Below, in pieces: positions 11,280 through 21,945 of a DNA stretch of 64,000 nucleotides (position 1 is the stretch's first letter; each line of letters opens with the position of its first letter). The stretch lies in assembly GCA_963971285.1 (NCBI GenBank), contig OZ020258.1:4526001-4590000 (forward strand). The letters are read 5' to 3'. The notes beneath the pieces were generated by a model, which did no database searches, was not told where the DNA came from, and worked only from the letters and a program-made list of their open reading frames with translations. The position numbers and the translations under genes are program-made. Origin of the DNA: Astropecten irregularis. Lineage: Eukaryota; Echinodermata; Asteroidea; Paxillosida; Astropectinidae.

Positions 11280-11705
11280 CCTGTGTGTGATTGATGGTAC
11301 GGTAGCTACACGTATTAGGCGTGAGTGTGATTTGTGGGAGCTAGTACGTATGAAGCATGTGTGTGTATAGCTATACGTATGAAGCCTGTGTGTGATTGAT
11401 GGTAGATATACGTATGAAGCCTGTGTGTGATTGATGGTAGATATACGTATGAAGCCTGTGTGTGATTGATGACAGCTATGTATGAAGCCTGTGTGTGATT
11501 GATGGTAGATATACGTATGAAGCCTGTGTGTGATTGATGGTAGATATACGTATGAAGCCTGTGTGTGATTGATGACAGCTATGTATGAAGCCTGTGTGTG
11601 ATTGATGGTAGATATACGTATGAAGCCTTTGTGTGATTGATGACAGCTATACATATGAAGCTTGTGTGTGATGGATGGTAGCTATACGTATATGAAGCCT
11701 GTGAA
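11280..11705. repeat. Minisatellite, ~35-bp unit
   Basis: About a dozen units of TATACGTATGAAGCCTGTGT + GTGATTGATGGTAGA, with variant units reading GATGACAGCTATGTATGAAG. It splits the ~190-bp satellite array in two (units resume at 11796). Non-coding. Confidence 0.9.
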
Positions 11706-11795
11706 GTTGACAAAAACTGGGAGTACCGCTCCTGTTTCCATACACAGGGAGTACCACTCCTGTTTGCCATTTTGGTCAATTTTCACCATTTTGTT

Positions 11796-12137
11796 TTAGG
11801 TTTCATGAAATCAATTCCTACGCCGTATTGCTGTTTTATGCCTAGCAGTCGTTCCCTTTACTTGTAGACATCCGTTTGGGCATTCTAGAGCAATAAGAGA
11901 AAACCGCAAGGGGTACCCCTAGCCGTTTTGGTAAATTTTCCCCATTTTTGGATGTTTCTTGAAATCAATTCTAATGCCTTCTGATACACCGATGTCGCTG
12001 TTTTTATTCCTTCGCAGTCTTTTCTTTCACTTGTAGACATCCGTTTGTGTATTCTAGGGCAAATACGAGAAAAAGTCCATTTTGGGCTGAAATTGACAAA
12101 AACGGCAAGGGGTATACCCTTTGCCATTTTGGTTGAT
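11796..12137. repeat. Two further ~190-bp satellite units
   Basis: Starts near 11800 and 11955 with the same landmarks as 10268-11215 (AAATCAATTC.., GTAGACATCCGTTTG, GCAAGGGGTACCCCT). From 12138 to 12761 I see no gene and no clear repeat. Confidence 0.8.
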
Positions 12138-12761
12138 TGATCATATAATAGTGACGTTGAGGATCGGATCAATATTGATTTTCATACAATCCAAGCAGGT
12201 TCGTGAGTATAATTACGCTGAAGGTCAGCAAATGCTTAGCCAGATGAAAATAAAAGTCTGTTATTTCCCAACGATGTTTTTTTATTTTACTCGATAGTTA
12301 ATTCAAAACTCATCATGACTTTCGAAATATTTGACACAGCCTCAAAGAGTGAGTTCTTGGTTAACTGTATTCTTCCTTGGCAGGCATTTAGCTTGAGCAA
12401 AACAAAGTTCCAAAGGACCTAAACAAAAGCTCATGTGAATGAACTTTTTTTCGTCACTGTATGTTTATTCATGTAATGATAGCTTGCACATTCTCAATTT
12501 TGGAAAGCTATTCAGTGAAAAAATACATAAGGTTGCTGTTTTTAAGAGCTAGTAAAATGTCGAGAATGCACAGATCTATACATCACTCTGTGAAGGATAA
12601 CTTTTAGGCCAACTTACACAAACAAATTATTTCACTTGATAAATTACATTTGGATACGTGTTATTTGTGTATACATGTATTACGAAGGTGGAGGATACAG
12701 CTGTGTTTAATTGTGGGAATTTGTTTATTCTCTGAGAGTCTCGCCAGGTTGTACCTACTTT

Positions 12762-13124
12762 AAAGGTTGTATCATACTTTGGCTTTTATCAATGAAATAC
12801 AGATTCATGGGCAAAAATATCAAGGACGATACAGTAACAGTCATGTGTGAACATTTCAGTCCCATATGTTACCCACTTTTTGAGCAAATCGTGAAAAACG
12901 TCCACAGTATTTCTGAAGTCTTTTCTCTTTTATTTTTGATCTTTTAAAAGATCAAAAAGATTTCCGGTCGTTGTTTTACTAATTTCTGGATAAATAAACC
13001 ATTTTAGGCGGAACAATCTTAATGGTAGGTTTCTACCAGCAACATCTCCATACCCTGAAATTTATACGTAAATCTGTGAACATAGTTTTTTTTGGTTTCT
13101 TACCAAAGTACGATACTACCTATA
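12762..13124. mobile_element. MITE family 1, near full length
   Basis: Left end AAAGGTTGTATCATACTTTG, body with TTTTAAAAGATCAAAAAGAT, right end CCAAAGTACGATACTACCTA. A second, shorter copy begins where this one ends. Confidence 0.7.
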
Positions 13125-13365
13125 AAGGTATTTTCGTACTTTGGCTTTTGTAAAAAAAAAAATGCAGATTCATGAGCAAAAAATACAAAAAAGATCCATA
13201 AAAAGTCATTTGTGAAATTCCTGTTTTGCTAGGAAACAGCGGGAAATGCTCACAGTACTTTTTGTAAAATTAATTTGAAACTGTTTTTTGGGTTGTATTT
13301 TCTTTCTGGAAATATCCAACATTTAAGAAAGGAAATATTTAACGGCATGTTTCTACCATCACCAC
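13124..13365. mobile_element. MITE family 1, truncated copy
   Basis: Starts AAAGGTATTTTCGTACTTTG directly after the preceding copy. The body is recognisable to TTTAACGGCATGTTTCTACC, then homology ends without a right terminal repeat. Back-to-back placement suggests that one element inserted at the end of the other. Confidence 0.6.
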
Positions 13366-13576
13366 TTTTAGACGAATATCTATTAAGCTATGCCAGATTC
13401 TTCCACAGGGTCGAGCCCATTAACTCGGGGGAGGGGGGGGGGGGCATTACCCCGGCAACCATTAACAATCAATTTATTTGGAGTCAATGAGTCTCAATAG
13501 GTGAATTGCTAAACAATAACGCATAAACAGTTGATGATAATCACAATTATAATATTACTTTAAACTTACATGACCA

Positions 13577-13820
13577 GGGGCCAATTTCATAAAGATGCTA
13601 AGCACAACAATTTGCTTAGCACAAAAATTACCTGCCCAATAAACCAAACCACCATTGAAAAATTCCATTTGATATTCATGGTCAGCGAACAACAGCCAAA
13701 GAACAATCACGAGTCACTACACAACACATGGACATTTGGTTGTTAATCCTTTTTTTATAAAGACAGAAATGCCATGCTTAGCGATTTTTTTGTGCTAAGT
13801 AGCTTTATGAAATTGGCCCC
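13577..13820. mobile_element. MITE, GGGGCCAATTTCATAAAG family
   Basis: About 244 bp bounded by GGGGCCAATTTCATAAAGAT and CTTTATGAAATTGGCCCC, with TGCTAAGCACAA / TTGTGCTAAG just inside. The middle contains CATTTGATATTCATGGTCAG. Three more copies are at 23811, 33237 and 42721. From 13821 to 14180 I see nothing else. Confidence 0.75.
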
Positions 13821-14180
13821 AGTTTGGTCATGATGAAAATTAAACCGTCTCTCATATTCCCAAAGAGTGAACATTATCCATATCTAAGTATTACAAAGTA
13901 ACACGTTCACCTTTTAAGCCTAGAGGATCAGATGTTTTGAAGTGAAATAATTATATTCTGTCGAATGGAGTGGAATAATTTTTCACTCAAATGATGAGCA
14001 TATTTATTACAATTATAACATTATTGTTGATTCATCCTAAAAATACGCCGATTCGAATTGAGTTGTATATTTAAACTAAATTAAATATACCACTCAATTC
14101 TTATCGGCGTAAGTCTTACAGTGAATTCACCCACTGTGAGAAATATAGTGTGTATTACGTCATGGATAATGACTTAAAGG

Positions 14181-14370
14181 TCATGGGGCGGATCTAGCTT
14201 TTTGCTAAGGGGGGGGGGTTTACCCGGAGTGGAATTTTGTAGCCAGGCACTCGGGAGCTTTTTAAATTTGACATTTGAATTATTCTTTTTTTTTTTTTTG
14301 GGGGGGGATCCCAAGGGGGGGGGGGTTAAACCCCCTAACCCCCCACCCCCCCGTAGATCCGCCACTGATG
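14181..14370. mobile_element. Poly-G/poly-C element with GGGCGGATCTAG ends
   Basis: Left end GGGGCGGATCTAGCTTTTTG, right end GTAGATCCGCCACTG in inverted orientation, around long G-runs and C-runs. A decayed relative is at about 38333-38450 (GGGGGCGGATCTAGCTTTCA ... CGGATCCTCCACTG). Non-coding, likely a MITE or the end of a larger transposon. Confidence 0.45.
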
Positions 14371-14657
14371 TTTTTTAGTTTTTGTCAAAGAAGTGCAGAT
14401 TCATGAGCAAAATTATCAAGAATGATACAGTAACAGTCACCTGTGAAATTCCCATTCCCATAAATTGTCGCACTCGCGGTATTTTCGAACCTTTTCACCG
14501 TTATTTCCGATCTTTTACAGATAAAAATTTCTTTTTGGTTTTACTCTTTTCTGGACGAAATACAGCATTTCAGGCAGAACAATTTGAATAGTTTATACCA
14601 TGTAAATTATGGAGATTTCTGTTTCGGTATGTTACCAAAGTATGAAAATACCTTAAA
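14370..14657. mobile_element. MITE family 1 copy, left end lost
   Basis: Body from TTTTTGTCAAAGAAGTGCAG to the right end TACCAAAGTATGAAAATACC. The left terminal repeat was replaced where the preceding G-rich element lies, so one element probably inserted in or beside the other. Confidence 0.6.
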
Positions 14658-14743
14658 GGCATTCATGTGAGCTAGAGTATGACAGACAAAACATCAGATC
14701 ATTTCGTTTCGTTCACTCATTATAATGACTAATAGCCCATCAG

Positions 14744-15763
14744 TTAGGGCAAGGCCATTGAATCAGGCAACCCATTAGGCCCAACTATAGGCTCAGGCGC
14801 TTGCGTAGGGCAAACCAGCAGCTCCCTGATCTTCAGGGTATCATCGGTGATGAGGGACATAACCTGGGACGAGTTCAGGTACCTGGGCAGGAACGCTCGT
14901 TCGGGTGCCTGTAGGTTGACTCCGCCCGGCCGTATCTCGGTGCAGCTACACGGGTCGCGGTACGGCAGAACCCATCGCATCTTCCCGCTCCGGTCAGGCT
15001 CGTTGCCCACGTAACAGACTTGGGCCAGTGTGGCACGCGTACCGATAGCTGAAATATTACCAGAAAGCCTATAAATACAATCTACAAGTACTTGACATTA
15101 AATTACTACTATCTGTTTTATTTCATAAACCACTCGATACTTCCAACCATCAATCCAGGCCTTCACTGCTTTGTGTCTAACACCCGTTGTGATTGGGGGA
15201 TTGAAGCCACGGATCGGGATCGAGTCTACTGGCAAATACGACATCAATAAGTGTTTCATAAGATTCTAGAGGACCTATAGGGACAATTATTGTACAAGTC
15301 TAAGTCTAGGAATATTCAAACTCTTCACCTAAATTTGCTGCATTGAGTTCAAACATGGTGCAGAAGGATTGACAATTATAATTATTCCTGAAACCCACGC
15401 GGCATAGTTGCTCAGTACATGCAAAGTACGGCACAAACATTGACTTATAATAGGTGTCATTGAAGCATGACAACAAGGTGTTATTTTCTATTCTGAAAAG
15501 ACGTCTCCTAAGTTTACAAGCATTTATGTTAACGCTTCGGCAGTGCAAATGATATTTCTTTTGGGAACCTGACATTGTTTGACTACTATACCGAACAGAA
15601 AACTGAAATTGTGTAAAAATCAGAAGAACAATTAACCCGAAAGGTAATTGCTGATTTCTTCTCTAACAAACGCCCTAACAGTTTGGCTTCGTGTGATGAA
15701 CAGAACTATAATGATGCTATTCCAAAAGAACTTACCCATCAGTAGAATGGCGAGCACACGCAT
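14744..15763 (-). CDS. Secreted protein with stand-alone 4-Cys N-terminal module (lectin-cluster gene 1)
   Basis: Exon 1 15763-15736 (ATG at 15761-15763; MRVLAILLM, start of a signal peptide) and last exon 15048-14744, both with phase-1 junctions. A possible middle exon at 15568-15329 is listed separately. The last exon has the cluster's 4-Cys module: CYVGNEPD, KMRWVLPYRD, PCSCTEIRPGG, FLPRYLNSSQVMS and a final LLVC. In genes 4 and 5 this module is followed by a splice donor and then a SUEL exon. Here the donor is gone and the frame runs into a short unrelated tail (PTQAPEPIVGP..) and TAA. No lectin exon was found downstream to 10 kb. Length is 110 residues without the middle exon, 190 with it. 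Function of the module unknown; secretion is inferred from the signal sequence. Confidence 0.8.
15329..15568 (-). CDS. Possible Cys-rich middle exon of lectin-cluster gene 1
   Basis: Inside intron 1 of gene 1. It is preceded by ATGTCAG and followed by a donor (TTTAG|GTGAAG). The 240 bp have no stop in the one frame that is phase 1 at both ends, so it can splice between the signal exon and the 4-Cys exon. It encodes 80 residues with seven Cys (LHC, NAC, LSC, FAC, QLC, YNC, SFC). I do not recognise the fold and see no equivalent in the other cluster genes. Alternatives are a chance open frame or an alternatively used exon. Confidence 0.4.
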
Positions 15764-16059
15764 CTTGACCAGGATTCAAGCGGCCGTTAGCTCACAGGTG
15801 CTTGTATTGTTCCTCAGAAGCTATTGTCTTTCGGGGAAAACAAAAAGCTTGTGTATGGGCGTACGTGCCAGATGCTGTATTGATTTTAATATTAATCGAA
15901 GAAAGGCCAGGCCTTGCACAGCCGGGAATTTGCGCTAATCCATATCGTTTATGATGATGCTGATGATGATGATGATGATGGCAAAAATCATTTCCAAAAA
16001 AAAGGATGTGGGCTTGAATATTTATTTTAGCAGTATATCGGTCGGGGAAGGGGACCTGT

Positions 16060-17925
16060 GTTGATTGGGATGACTGGGGTACAGGGGTGACTGGGTATAA
16101 CTGGGGTGACTGGGTGTTACTGGGGTGAATGTATGTAACTGGGGTGAATGGGTGTCACTGGGGTGAATGGGTATAACTGGGGGTGAATGTATGTAACTGG
16201 GGTGAATGGGTGTCACTGGGGTGAATGGGTGTAACTGGGGTGAATGGGTGTCACTGGGGTAAATGGGTGTCACTGGGGTGAATGGGTGTAACTGGGGTGA
16301 ATGGGTGTTTCTGGGGTGAATGGGTGTAGCTGGGGTGAATGGGTGTCACTAAGGTGAATGGATGTTCAAGGGGATGGGTGTAACTGGAGTGAATGGGTAT
16401 ACCTGGGGTGAATGGGTGTAGCTGGGGTGTGTGGGTGTAACTGGGGTGATTGGGTGTAACTGGGTTGAATGGGTATAACTTGGGTTAATTGTTGTGACTG
16501 ATGTGATTTGGTGTCACTGGGGTGATTGGGTGTAACTGGGTTGAATGGGTGTAACTGGGTTGAATGGGTGTAACTGGGGTGAATGGGTGTAACTGGAGTG
16601 AATGGGTATACCTGGGGTGAATGGGTGTAGCTGGGGTGTGTGGGTGTAACTGGGGTGATTGGGTGTAACTGGGTTGAATGGGTATAACTTGGGTTAATTG
16701 TTGTGACTGATGTGAATGGGTGTAACTGGGGTGAATGGGTGTAACTGGGGTGAATGGGTGTAACTGGGGTGAATGGGTGTAACTGGGTTGGTTTGGTGTA
16801 ACTGGGGTGAATGGGTGTCACTGGGGTGAATGGGTGTCACTGGGGTAAATGGGTGTCACTGGGGTGAATGGGTGTAGCTGGGGTGAAATGGTGTAACTGG
16901 GGTGAATGGGTGTCACTGGGTTGATTTGGTGTAGTTGGGTTCAAAGGGTGACACAGGGGTGATTGTGTGTAACTGGAATGAATGGGTGTAACTGCTGTTA
17001 ATTGTTGTGACTGTTGTGAATGGGTGTCACTGGGTTAAATGGGTGTCACAGGGGTGATTGGTGTAACTGGGTTGAATGGGTGTCACTGGGTTAAATGGGT
17101 GTCACAGCGGTGATTGGGTGTAACTGGAATGAATGGGTGTAACTGGGATTAATTGTTGTGAATGTTGTGAATGGGTGTCACTGGGTTAAATGGGTGTCAC
17201 AGCGGTGATTGGGTGTAACTGGAATGAATGGGTGTAACTGCTGTTAATTGTTGTGACTGTTGTGAATGGGTGTCACTGGGTTAAATGGGTGTCACAGGGG
17301 TGATTGGTGTAACTGGGTTGAATGGGTGTCACTGGGTTAAATGGGTGTCACAGCGGTGATTGGGTGTAACTGGAATGAATGGGTGTAACTGGGATTAATT
17401 GTTGTGAATGTTGTGAATGGGTGTCACTGGGTTAAATGGGTGTCACAGCGGTGATTGGGTGTAACTGGAATGAATGGGTGTAACTGGGGTTAATTGTTGT
17501 GACTGGTGTGAATGGGTGTCACTGGGTTGAATGGGTGTAGGGTAACTGGGTGTGTGTGGGTGAGTGGATGTACACGTAACTGGAATGAATGGGTGCAAGG
17601 TGATTGGGTGTCACTTTTTGAATGTGTGTAACTGGGTTGAATGGGTGTAGGGTAACTGGGTGTGGGTGGGTGAGTGGATGTACACGTAACTGGAATGAAT
17701 GGGTGCAAGGTGATTGGGTGTCACTGGTTGAACGGGTGTAACTGGGTTGAATGGGTGTAACTAGGGTTAATTGTTGTGATTGGGGTGAATAGGTGTGACC
17801 GGGTTAAGTGGTGTGGCTGGGATGATGGGGTGACTGGAGTCATGGGTTGACTAGGTGTGGCTGGGTTGATGGGGTGTCGGGGAATGACTGGGTTGACTGG
17901 GTGTGGCTGTCCGTCAACCATTTTT
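16060..17925. repeat. Large minisatellite, ~19-bp unit, ~1.9 kb
   Basis: Nearly a hundred copies of variants of GGTGTAACTGGGGTGAATG, with GTCACTGGG and TTAATTGTTGTGACTG variants. Higher-order repeats of ~150-180 bp are visible at 17040-17480. Open frames on the - strand (Thr/His/Pro/Ser repeats) are products of the repeat. It ends exactly where the duplicated block 17930-22650 begins. Confidence 0.95.
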
Positions 17926-19555
17926 TGGGGAATAGTGAGAAACAACCAGAAAAGTACTTTAGTACCAGCAAGGTTTTCCTCTTGTGATGTAGTTGGCTGC
18001 CTCCAAGGTTGCTAGTAAAAGTTGCCTAGTGTGACATGACCTTAGGATTACACTATATAGGCATAGAGGAAACCACACACGATAACATTAGTGTTGCCTG
18101 TTGCTGTATGAGGGGCAAAATTGAACATGCACAGATCAGGATCATCAATTTTTAAGCGCCCAACAATATTTCAATGCCATCTTGTACAGGTAGGCATGGT
18201 CTGTGAAGCAGATGCCATTTGATGACTGTACAGTGTGAACGTATTTGAAGCAATGGTCGGCCCCAAATGAATTATGTCTGGATATGTGCTTATCATAAAA
18301 GCTTCAAAACTGATGAAAAGATTAAAGATAAATGGCGCGTCAGGCTCGTCCTCAAATTGATAATTGTTTCATTCACTGGAAAGCTACCATGTCTGGATAT
18401 AGAATATTAATATGATGCAGTATGAATTGTCATGGACCGAATTATTATCTAAGAAAGAACGGCGTAATAACAATATTATATTATTAACAACAGAGTGAAT
18501 CGACACAGAGAAACTGAGACGTGGACACCGTGCTTAATCTGTAATTAGAACATTTTAATGCCGATAATAATAAGCTTTACCATACAAAATGTGACAATCC
18601 GTTTTCATGTATTGAGACCCAAATTAACAGCAGGCAAATGGCAAGTCTCATGCTGGGTTTTCAAACCAACAACAGAAAAAAATAGTCCTTTGAATGACTT
18701 TGCAACAATAAGGTGCTTTTCGTGAATGTTAATGATGCAGAGAATCCGCAGTAAAAAAAAAGGTTAAACGTGAAAGGTCAAAGCTGGCACTTAGAACACG
18801 GACGTCATATAAAAAAAATCTGGACCTGCAACGCTTTTGTATCTACTGAAGCCACCGGCGGCCATCTTACCGTGCCAGATACAATGCGGTAACTATTGTT
18901 GCCAGACGGATTTAACTTACAATGGTGAGCGCGTCTTTGTATTACCTATGTATTTGGCCCTCCGAGATGGATACTTGTGGCTTCATTGACCTACATGGGA
19001 TTTTAGAGAGTATTGCTAGTCCAGATTTTTTTATATGACGTCCGCGACTAAGAAACGGTTTGGGAAAACAAAATGCTCTTACTGGTTAGTCTGGTTTATA
19101 CCGAACGAAACCACAATCACAAAATAGAGCAATTTCACGAGGAAAAAGATCTTCCAGAAAACCCATAGGATAATCTCAACATTTCTGCACACAATTCAAT
19201 GGGGATTACTGCGATGACATCATAGTTCCGCTCGTGGATATGGACATTCTAATTTCCATGTGGAAACGTTGTGAATAATTATACACGTTGTGACCTACAG
19301 TGTCAAGTGGGTAAAACCATTGACACTGTATGCAGCAGGGGGTGTTATTTTATTATGCAACGAACCAATAATTATACTCATCTTCATAAAATGTATCGAA
19401 AGAGAGAGATACAAAAAATCATGAGGGAACAAACAGGTCATAAAATCGAGTGTCGTTTGTTCATATCAGACGCGGCGACATTTCCTTACCGTGCCGAGAT
19501 AATGAGACATTTTTTTCAAATTATCCACGTGATGATGCTTCAGTAAATTGGGCAA

Positions 19556-19705
19556 GGGGTCGACTTCACCAAACTCATTATAAAATTACTATCAATCATA
19601 TGACTTTTTATGCATTGTAGCCAAACGTGGGATAGGACCCTTACGATGGGTTATCCTTCGTAACTCGAGTTACGATCGATCGCAGGGCTTCGTGAAGTCG
19701 ACCCC
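19556..19705. mobile_element. MITE, GGGGTCGAYTTCAC family, absent from the paralogous block
   Basis: Ends GGGGTCGACTTCACCAAACT and GGCTTCGTGAAGTCGACCCC, with TAACTCGAGTTACGATCGAT inside. The paralogous copy at about 26066-26076 reads straight through (CAGTAACTTAGGCCAGGATG), so this copy inserted after the block duplicated or was lost from the other. Related copies: 58802-58949 and a half element at 54594-54662. Confidence 0.75.
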
Positions 19706-19994
19706 AGGATGGTAATTGTGTCTCGTTGGCATGGACAAAATGCCGGAAATTAAGGGAAACAACCGACCTCCAAAAATAATTATAATGAGGAAAAATCATT
19801 CCAGAATCTTCGCAAAATGAATTGTTCCAGCCATGGTGCAAAAAAAATTTCAAATTCTAAAAAGCGTCTAATATTAGAGGCACCCAAGTGCATCCTATGT
19901 TAAACAAATTAATTTGAAATGAGTCGGTATCCTCCGACCTGTTTGTCCCCATACTATAGTCGCATTCTTCGTGTATTTCCAATGGTCTATACAT

Positions 19995-21945
19995 CTACAC
20001 GCAGGCATAGCGGACAGCCAGGTATTTAGGAATTCCCCCACACGGATCACCACCGAAGAAGTAGTTGCTTACCCGCAAGGAACAGCTCTGCTTTCCCTGA
20101 CATTCTGCCTTTACCATGGTGAGTGAACGGGTCTCATCGCCACAAGGCCTGGCTCGTTCCTGCCCGAAACCTTGCAGGCAGACGATGGAGCCGCTTTCTC
20201 GGCCGTAGAGAGCCCACTTTACATCAATCACCTTGTTGCTGTCACAGGCGATGTTGAGTCGACTTTCCTCACATACAACCAAATGCACTGGTGATATAGA
20301 ATATTGAAAATATAAATTGCAACATTTAAAACCAAACCAAACCAAACCAAACCAAACCAAACCAAACCAAACCAAACCAAACCAAACCAAACCAAACCAA
20401 ACCAAACCAAAACAAAACAAACCAAACCAAAAAAACCCAAACCAAAGCAAACCAAACCAAAGCAAACCAAAACAAAGCAAACCAAACCAAACCAACCAAA
20501 CCAAACCAAACCAAACCAAACCAAAGCAAACCAAACCAAACCAAACCAAACCAAACCAAACCAAACCAAACCAAACCAAACCAAACCAAACCAAACCAAA
20601 CCAAACCAAACCAAACCAAAACAAAACAAACCAAAAAAACCCAAACCAAAGCAAACCAAACCAAAGCAAACCAAAACAAAGCAAACCAAACCAAACCAAC
20701 CAAACCAAACCAAACCAAACCAAACCAAAGCAAACCAAAGCAAACCAAACCAAACCAAACCAAACCAAACCAAACCAAAACAAAACAAACCAAAAAAAAC
20801 CAAACCAAACCAAACCAAACCAAACCAAACCAAACCAAAACAAAACAAACCAAAAAAAAAACCCCCCAAAACACAGAAATGGGTGTTGTCCTTATGACTA
20901 ATATGAAAATAAAAAGAAATACTGCTAAAGCAACTGTTTTGAACCGATGGCGGTTTCATTCTTTATCCCCGCTGAATGTGTGGTTTCATTAACTTACTGA
21001 GTTTGGCTGATGGTTTGCCGGGACAATTCTTGCGTATCTCCGGCATGACTTGCTTCATCCAGTGATGGGGATCAGGATTGTTGGGGTCGGGCTCCGGTGG
21101 GGGACCGAAGTAACATGTCTTCGCCTCGCCACCCGCAAGGTCCAAGGATGCTAAGATAAGAAGAAAGACGGAAACAAGAATAAGACATCAAGCCCATCAT
21201 AGTAGGAGGACTATTTTATAAATCAATCAATATTGAGAGAGGAATGAGGCGAAGTAGTGCCAGTGCACGATCTGGGAATAGTGTTCTATAAATGCTGTTT
21301 TCCGATTGAGGAAATAAAATGGATTGTCATCCGTCAAATTGAGCCCATCCCATGATAAATCTTCCAAAATTTCGCTTTCCTGAAATAATAACCTTAAGAA
21401 GTTTTCCTCTTCAAAAGTAGGCATATATTTCATCCGTTTTCAAGTAAATATTCGTTTAGGCTCTGGTTTGACGAACCAAGCACAAAGTGGTTGTTTAAAG
21501 GTAGTATCTTACTTTGTTTTTTGTCAAAGAAATACAGATTCATGGGCAAAAATATCATGACAGATACAGTAAAAGTATTCTGTGAAAATTTCAGTCCCAT
21601 ACGGTGCCAACTTTTTGAGAAAACAGTGAAAAACGGCCACAGTATTTCTTAAGTCTTTTCTCTTTTATTTTTGATCTTTTAAAAGATCAGAAAGATTTTC
21701 GGTCGTTGTTTTATTAATTTCTGGATAAATACACCAATTCAGGCGAAATTATTTTAACAGTAGGTTTCTACCAGCATCATCTTCATACCCTGAAAGTTAT
21801 ATGTAAATCTGTGAACATTTCTGTTTTTGGTCTCTTACCAAAGTATGATTCAACCTTTAATAATGGCCGTGTCTTTCCCAAGAGTGGACTTAAACTCACC
21901 ACAGAGGATCAGGACAACAATCGCGTAGGTCTTATAACGGGTCAT
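19995..21945 (-). CDS. SUEL/galactose-binding lectin-domain secreted protein (gene 2)
   Basis: Three exons: 21945-21900 (ATG, signal peptide MTRYKTYAIVVLILC), 21150-20998 and 20287-19995 (stop TAG), phase-1 junctions; 163 residues. Exon 2 encodes about 50 residues with two Cys (AKTCYFGPPPEPDPNN.., RKNCPGKPSAKL), different from the 4-Cys module of genes 1, 4, 5 and 6. Exon 3 is one SUEL domain with eight Cys and the family marks YGR, DPC and KYLAVRYAC. Known of the family: such lectins bind galactose or rhamnose and act in egg coats and innate defence. Oddities: the usual acceptor before CACCAG reads AT, so the next AG six bases later is assumed, costing two codons in frame; the intron ends in a 0.55-kb pentanucleotide repeat; the lectin exon resembles gene 6 more than its block paralogue gene 3. 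Confidence 0.85.
20326..20870. repeat. (CCAAA)n pentanucleotide tract, ~545 bp
   Basis: Almost pure AACCA / AAACC repeat in intron 2 of gene 2, ending about 40 bp from the lectin exon. Interruptions (AAAACAAAACAAACC, CCAAAAAAACCC, AAAGCAAACC) recur in the same order at about 20400-20520 and 20620-20735, showing internal duplication. The open frames across it on both strands are not genes. Confidence 0.97.
21497..21859. mobile_element. MITE family 1 in intron 1 of gene 2
   Basis: Ends AAAGGTAGTATCTTACTTTG and CAAAGTATGATTCAACCTTT. Right end lies about 35 bp from the signal-exon donor. The same insertion is present in gene 3 (27888-28249), so it predates the block duplication. Confidence 0.75.

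Noticed and set aside
10462..11654. Repetitive frames of 143 and 161 codons
   Set aside because: Generated by the ~190-bp satellite and the 35-bp minisatellite.
16022..16821. Long Thr/His/Pro/Ser-rich frames on the - strand
   Set aside because: They are translations of the 19-bp minisatellite, without start context or splice sites.
20228..20959. Open frames of 182-282 codons on both strands around the CCAAA tract
   Set aside because: They translate the pentanucleotide repeat (Phe-Gly-Leu-Val-Trp or Pro-Asn-Gln-Thr-Lys periodicity). Only the last 97 codons on the - strand are the real lectin exon.
21227..21433. 68-codon frame in intron 1 of gene 2 as an extra exon
   Set aside because: The gene 3 copy differs by a two-base length change in an A-run, which breaks the frame, and no matching splice phase was seen.
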